Below, piece after piece: positions 5,991 through 8,639 of a stretch of DNA of 8,639 nt; the first letter of the stretch is position 1, and every line of letters starts with the position of its first letter. The notes under the pieces are model-generated. The model was given only the letters and a program-made list of their open reading frames with translations, made no database searches and was not told where the DNA came from. The DNA is from Geodermatophilaceae bacterium (lineage in GTDB: Bacteria > Actinomycetota > Actinomycetes > Mycobacteriales > Geodermatophilaceae): contig JACCSC010000501.1 in NCBI GenBank assembly GCA_013813215.1, positions 1 through 8,639 on the forward strand, written 5' to 3'. A program made the position numbers and the translations under genes.

Positions 5991-7184
5991 TCACGCCGGT
6001 ACGGCAAGCAGCCGGTGGCCGGCCAGGGAGGCGATCCCGGCGGCGGCGAAGGCGCTGGCCGTGGCCAGACCGAGGGCGAGCGCGATGCCCGAGGGCTGGC
6101 CGACCAGTCCACCGGCCACCGCCGCGCCGAGGGCGCTGGCGCCGAACACGACGGTGGTCAGCCAGGTGAAGGCCTCGGTCGTGGCCCGTACCGGTGCCAT
6201 CGATGCCACGAGCGCGTTCTGCACCGAGATGGTCGGCGCGATGGCCGTACCGCCGAGGAACAGCAACGCACCGAGTACCCACGGGTCCTGCGCCGCGGCC
6301 AGCGGCGCGAATCCCACGGCGATCGCCAGCAACCCCCAGCGGTACTGCCGCGGCAGGGACATCCGCAGCTGCCGGGCGCCGAACCACAACCCACCGGCCG
6401 CGCTGCCCAGCGCCCACACCCCGAGAAGGAGACCGGAGGCGGCCGGGAGCCCGCCTTCCTCCGCCCACGCCGGTACGGCGACCTCGAGGCAGCCGAGCCC
6501 GAACATGACCACCGCGGTCGAGCCGAGCAGCACCCGCATCCCTGGGGACCGCAGCGGTGAACTCGGCCCGCAGCGGGCGTCCAGCCCCACCCGGCGCCAG
6601 GCCCGAGCCGGACCGGACAGGGCGACGGCGACGCTGCCGGCCAGTGCGAGCACGGCAGCGACCAGCAGCGGCAGCGCGGGAGCGGCGAACGTGACGAGCA
6701 GCGCGACGAGGACCGGTCCGAGCACGAAGACGCACTCGACGGCGATGGCGTCCAGCGCGTAGGCCGTGTGGAGGAGGCTTCCCTGCGGCGCGATCCGGAT
6801 CCAGAGCGCCCGGACCGAGGAGGAGATCAGCGGCATCGCCGCGCCGGCCAGGGCGGAGGCCGCGAAGAGCACGGCCGGTGGCTGCTCGGCTCGCAGGACG
6901 GCGAGCAGGCCGGCCAGAGCTGCCGGATAGGCCAGGCCGGTGACCAGCAGTACCGGGCGGGGCCCGATCCGGTCGGCGAGCCGGCCGAGCAGCGGCGCGA
7001 CGGCCGCCGTCGCCAGGCCGTACGCCGCCGTGGCCAGGCCCGCGCTGGCGTACGAGCCGGTGCTGGACTCGACGAGCAGCAGCAAGGCCAGCGGCACCAT
7101 CGCTACCGGCAGCCGACCCAGGAAACCGGCGAGGAGCAGGATCGGCGCCCCGGGCAAGGACCAGATCTGGACGTAGCGGCGCAT
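5991..7184 (-). CDS. MFS permease, paralogue of the operon permease
   Basis: This 397-residue membrane protein has about 12 hydrophobic segments and a motif-A-like loop (PLLGRLADRIGPRPVL, about 64-80). It can be aligned by eye with the permease at 1610-2812 along most of its length, including the segments FLGRLPVAM, STGSYASAGL, VFVLGP and LEVAVPAWAEE. The pair therefore looks like paralogues that flank the maturation genes in opposite orientation. The ATG at 7184 has a strong Shine-Dalgarno, GGAGGAGG (7193-7200 on the - strand), 8 bases upstream. It is divergent from the CGNR regulator gene and probably controlled by it. An export role such as drug or metabolite efflux is plausible for a permease next to such a regulator, but the substrate is not shown by the sequence. 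Confidence 0.9.
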   Translation of the reverse strand: MRRYVQIWSLPGAPILLLAGFLGRLPVAMVPLALLLLVESSTGSYASAGLATAAYGLATAAVAPLLGRLADRIGPRPVLLVTGLAYPAALAGLLAVLRAEQPPAVLFAASALAGAAMPLISSSVRALWIRIAPQGSLLHTAYALDAIAVECVFVLGPVLVALLVTFAAPALPLLVAAVLALAGSVAVALSGPARAWRRVGLDARCGPSSPLRSPGMRVLLGSTAVVMFGLGCLEVAVPAWAEEGGLPAASGLLLGVWALGSAAGGLWFGARQLRMSLPRQYRWGLLAIAVGFAPLAAAQDPWVLGALLFLGGTAIAPTISVQNALVASMAPVRATTEAFTWLTTVVFGASALGAAVAGGLVGQPSGIALALGLATASAFAAAGIASLAGHRLLAVPA

Positions 7185-7192
7185 GACGTTCC

Positions 7193-7200
7193 CCTCCTCC
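7193..7200 (-). promoter_or_regulatory. Strong ribosome binding site of the MFS gene at 5991-7184
   Basis: The - strand reads GGAGGAGG, then 8 bases, then ATG. This is the strongest Shine-Dalgarno in the window and fixes the start of this permease. It contrasts with moaA, the first MFS gene and the PAP2 fusion gene, which have none. Confidence 0.8.
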
Positions 7201-7201
7201 G

Positions 7202-7239
7202 TGATGTAAGTGACGTAAGGGCGAAAGACTCTTACACTG
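7202..7239. promoter_or_regulatory. Cluster of GTAAG repeats, candidate operator
   Basis: Two 9-base direct repeats lie head to tail, TGATGTAAG (7202-7210) and TGACGTAAG (7211-7219). An inverted relative follows: CTTACACTG (7231-7239), which reads CAGTGTAAG on the other strand. The 8-mer ACGTAAGG at 7213-7220 recurs exactly at 7259-7266, overlapping the Shine-Dalgarno of the CGNR gene. The repeats cover the region just downstream of the predicted transcription start of the MFS gene, where a bound repressor would block it. The CGNR protein encoded next door is the obvious candidate binder, by inference only. Confidence 0.5.
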
Positions 7240-7243
7240 AGCT

Positions 7244-7272
7244 AAGGTAGAGCCGGCCACGTAAGGAGTCAA
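7244..7272 (-). promoter_or_regulatory. Sigma-70-type promoter of the MFS gene at 5991-7184
   Basis: On the - strand TTGACT (7272-7267) and TACCTT (7249-7244) are separated by 17 bases, a near-ideal arrangement. Transcription would start near 7237 and give a leader of roughly 50 bases ending in the GGAGGAGG ribosome binding site. The -35 box overlaps the ribosome binding site of the divergent CGNR gene. On the + strand TAAGGT (7243-7248) could be the CGNR gene's -10 box, so the two promoters would share DNA, but I see no good -35 for it. Confidence 0.6.
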
Positions 7273-7812
7273 GTGGACTACGGCGGTTACAGCTCAGGCG
7301 CCGTGCAGCTCGCGGTGGACCTGGCCAACACGCACTACGACGACCCGCAGACGCTGGTGGACTTCTTGGCCGCGCACCGGGACTGGTTCGCCACCCGCAC
7401 CCGGCTGCGGCTCACTCCGGAGGAACGAGGCGCTATCGCTCAACTCGGTCGCGGTGTGCGGGCCGTGGTCGAGGCCGGGGAGGAGGCGGCCGTCATCGAC
7501 CGTCTCAACGACCTGCTCGCGGGAGCCGACGTGCGACCCCGGATGACCAACCACGACGGGACGCTGCACGTCCACTACAGCCGCGGCGGTGCCTCCGCGG
7601 TCGAGCAGCTGACCACCACGGTCGCCGTCGGCATGGCCCTGCTCGTGATGGACGCCGGCTGGACCCGCCTCGGCCTGTGCGCCGCCGAGGACTGCCAGGA
7701 CGTCTTCGTCGACACCTCCCGCAACAGCAGTCGACGCTTCTGCTCCGAGACGTGTGCCAGCCGGGCGGGGGTCGCGGCGTACCGCTCGCGCCAGCGCGGC
7801 GCGTCACGGTAG
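7273..7812 (+). CDS. ABATE/CGNR-type zinc-finger transcriptional regulator
   Basis: This 179-residue protein has the layout of the ABATE-domain/CGNR zinc-finger family. The N-terminal domain opens with the usual LAVDLANTH segment (13-21). The C-terminal finger has Cys136, Cys141, Cys157 and Cys161 and the conserved DTSRN-S-RRFC stretch (147-157). The family name motif Cys-Gly-Asn-Arg is here Cys-Ala-Ser-Arg (161-164), followed by the expected basic AGVAAYRSR tail. Such proteins are thought to bind DNA through the finger and sense ligands with the ABATE domain. The GTG start has AAGGAG at 7263-7268, 4 bases upstream. It is divergent from an MFS gene across 88 bases with repeats, so local control of that permease and of itself is likely. 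The ligand is unknown. Confidence 0.88.
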   Translation: MDYGGYSSGAVQLAVDLANTHYDDPQTLVDFLAAHRDWFATRTRLRLTPEERGAIAQLGRGVRAVVEAGEEAAVIDRLNDLLAGADVRPRMTNHDGTLHVHYSRGGASAVEQLTTTVAVGMALLVMDAGWTRLGLCAAEDCQDVFVDTSRNSSRRFCSETCASRAGVAAYRSRQRGASR

Positions 7813-7819
7813 CCGTGGC

Positions 7820-7825
7820 TACGCT
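7820..7825 (+). promoter_or_regulatory. -10 box of the PAP2 fusion gene, probable leaderless promoter
   Basis: TACGCT matches TANNNT and is followed by 6 bases and the ATG at 7832, the leaderless spacing. It lies in the 19-base gap after the CGNR gene, so the fusion gene could have its own start even if it is also read through from upstream. No Shine-Dalgarno precedes the ATG, and no clear -35 box was seen. Confidence 0.4.
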
Positions 7826-7831
7826 CCCCCG

Positions 7832-8639
7832 ATGGTCAGAACCGCGGCGCGTGTGGACCGGCGTCTGTATCGCTGGGTGCAGGCCCTGCCGCCGAGCCGC
7901 GCCGACCGACCGCTGCGCGCACTGTCCAAGGCGGCCAATCATGGCCGGCTCTGGCTGGCCGTGGCCGCTGTCCTCGCGGTGCGCAAGGGTCCGAGCCGAA
8001 GGGCTGCCGTCCGGGCGCTCGGCTCGTTGAGCGTCAGCAGCTTCCTCACCAACGTCGTCGCCAAGGCGCTGTTCCGCCGGCTGCGACCAGACCTGGAGCT
8101 ACATCCCGTCCGGCGCAGGTTGCGCCGGGAGCCGCTGTCCTCGTCCTTCCCCTCCGGGCATTCGGCGTCGGCGGCGGCGTTCGTCACCGCCGTGACCATG
8201 GAGGCGGCGCCGCTCGGGGCGGCGGTGGCGCCGCTGGCCGCCGCGGTCGCCTACTCGCGGGTGCACGTCGGCGTGCACTACCCGGGCGACGTGCTCGGCG
8301 GTGTGGCCCTCGGGACCAGCGTCGCGCTCGCGACGAGGCACTGGTGGCCGGTCCACCCCGCCGTACCGGCCAAAGTTCGCCAGACCAGTGCCGCGCCGGG
8401 CCTGCCCGGCGGGCAAGGACTGGTCATGGTGGTCAACCCGCGTTCGGGGCCGGACGACGTCAACCCGGCCGACGAGGTCCGCGAGCTGCTGCCCGCGGCG
8501 GAGGTCATCGAACTCGCGCCTGGCGACGACGTGCACGGCCTGCTCGCCGCCACGGTGCCGCGGGCAGCCGCCTTCGGCGTCGCGGGTGGCGACGGCACGG
8601 TGGCCACGGTCGCGGTGACCGCCCTGGAGTACCAACTGC
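7832..8639 (+). CDS. PAP2 phosphatase / diacylglycerol kinase-like fusion (3' end missing)
   Basis: The frame is open from the ATG at 7832 to the window edge, giving 269 residues. The first half is a PAP2 (type 2 phosphatidic acid phosphatase) domain with all three signature motifs: KX6RP at 78-86, PSGH at 107-110 with His110, and SR-X5-HYPGD at 142-153 with His149. The second half starts a diacylglycerol/sphingosine-kinase-type catalytic domain with NPRSG at 202-206 and the nucleotide-binding GGDGT at 252-256, cut off soon after. Proteins joining these two activities are known in actinomycetes and probably act on membrane lipid phosphates. The PAP2 half has few strongly hydrophobic segments by eye, so membrane topology is uncertain. 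It starts 19 bases after the CGNR gene and has no obvious link to the Moco genes. Confidence 0.92.
   Translation, partial: MVRTAARVDRRLYRWVQALPPSRADRPLRALSKAANHGRLWLAVAAVLAVRKGPSRRAAVRALGSLSVSSFLTNVVAKALFRRLRPDLELHPVRRRLRREPLSSSFPSGHSASAAAFVTAVTMEAAPLGAAVAPLAAAVAYSRVHVGVHYPGDVLGGVALGTSVALATRHWWPVHPAVPAKVRQTSAAPGLPGGQGLVMVVNPRSGPDDVNPADEVRELLPAAEVIELAPGDDVHGLLAATVPRAAAFGVAGGDGTVATVAVTALEYQL
8110..8128. repeat. Perfect short hairpin within the PAP2 gene
   Basis: CCGGCGCA, a 3-base loop GGT, then TGCGCCGG: arms of 8 bases with no mismatch. It lies in coding sequence for an arginine-rich stretch between PAP2 motifs 1 and 2. No T-run follows, so it does not look like a terminator. In DNA this GC-rich it may be chance. 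Confidence 0.55.

Overview
The window is GC-rich, densely coding DNA with many GTG starts, one TTG start and several start codons preceded by a TANNNT box and no Shine-Dalgarno. Together with a CGNR-type regulator and a PAP2/diacylglycerol-kinase fusion, this points to a high-GC actinomycete. The genus cannot be named from the sequence alone. No tRNA, rRNA, CRISPR array, insertion sequence or phage gene was seen, and no gap without a gene exceeds about 90 bases.

Left part (1-1519): molybdenum cofactor (Moco) synthesis. The 3' end of moaE (+ strand) faces moaD and moaA, which form a two-gene unit on the - strand. MoaA makes the pterin precursor. MoaD and MoaE form molybdopterin synthase, which adds the dithiolene sulfurs.

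Middle (1520-5981): a divergent promoter region, then a tightly packed + strand operon. It encodes an MFS permease, a CoxD-like MoxR AAA+ ATPase, a CoxE-like VWA protein and an XdhC/CoxF-type Moco-insertion factor. Junctions are a 4-base overlap, a 4-base gap and an 8-base overlap. The last three are the accessory set known from carbon monoxide dehydrogenase and related xanthine-oxidase-family molybdenum hydroxylases. No hydroxylase structural subunit lies in the window, so the client enzyme is outside it or distant.

Right part (5982-8639): a second MFS permease on the - strand, clearly a relative of the first. It is divergent from a small ABATE/CGNR zinc-finger regulator across an 88-base region that holds a good sigma-70-type promoter and several GTAAG repeats. 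The last gene is a PAP2 phosphatase/diacylglycerol-kinase fusion that runs off the window.

Reading the parts together: the left and middle genes make Moco and fit it into a hydroxylase. Two paralogous permeases bracket the maturation genes, and the right one looks controlled by the CGNR protein. The most interesting questions are which enzyme the maturation operon serves and what its built-in permease carries. The families themselves are known, and I see no system that is clearly new.
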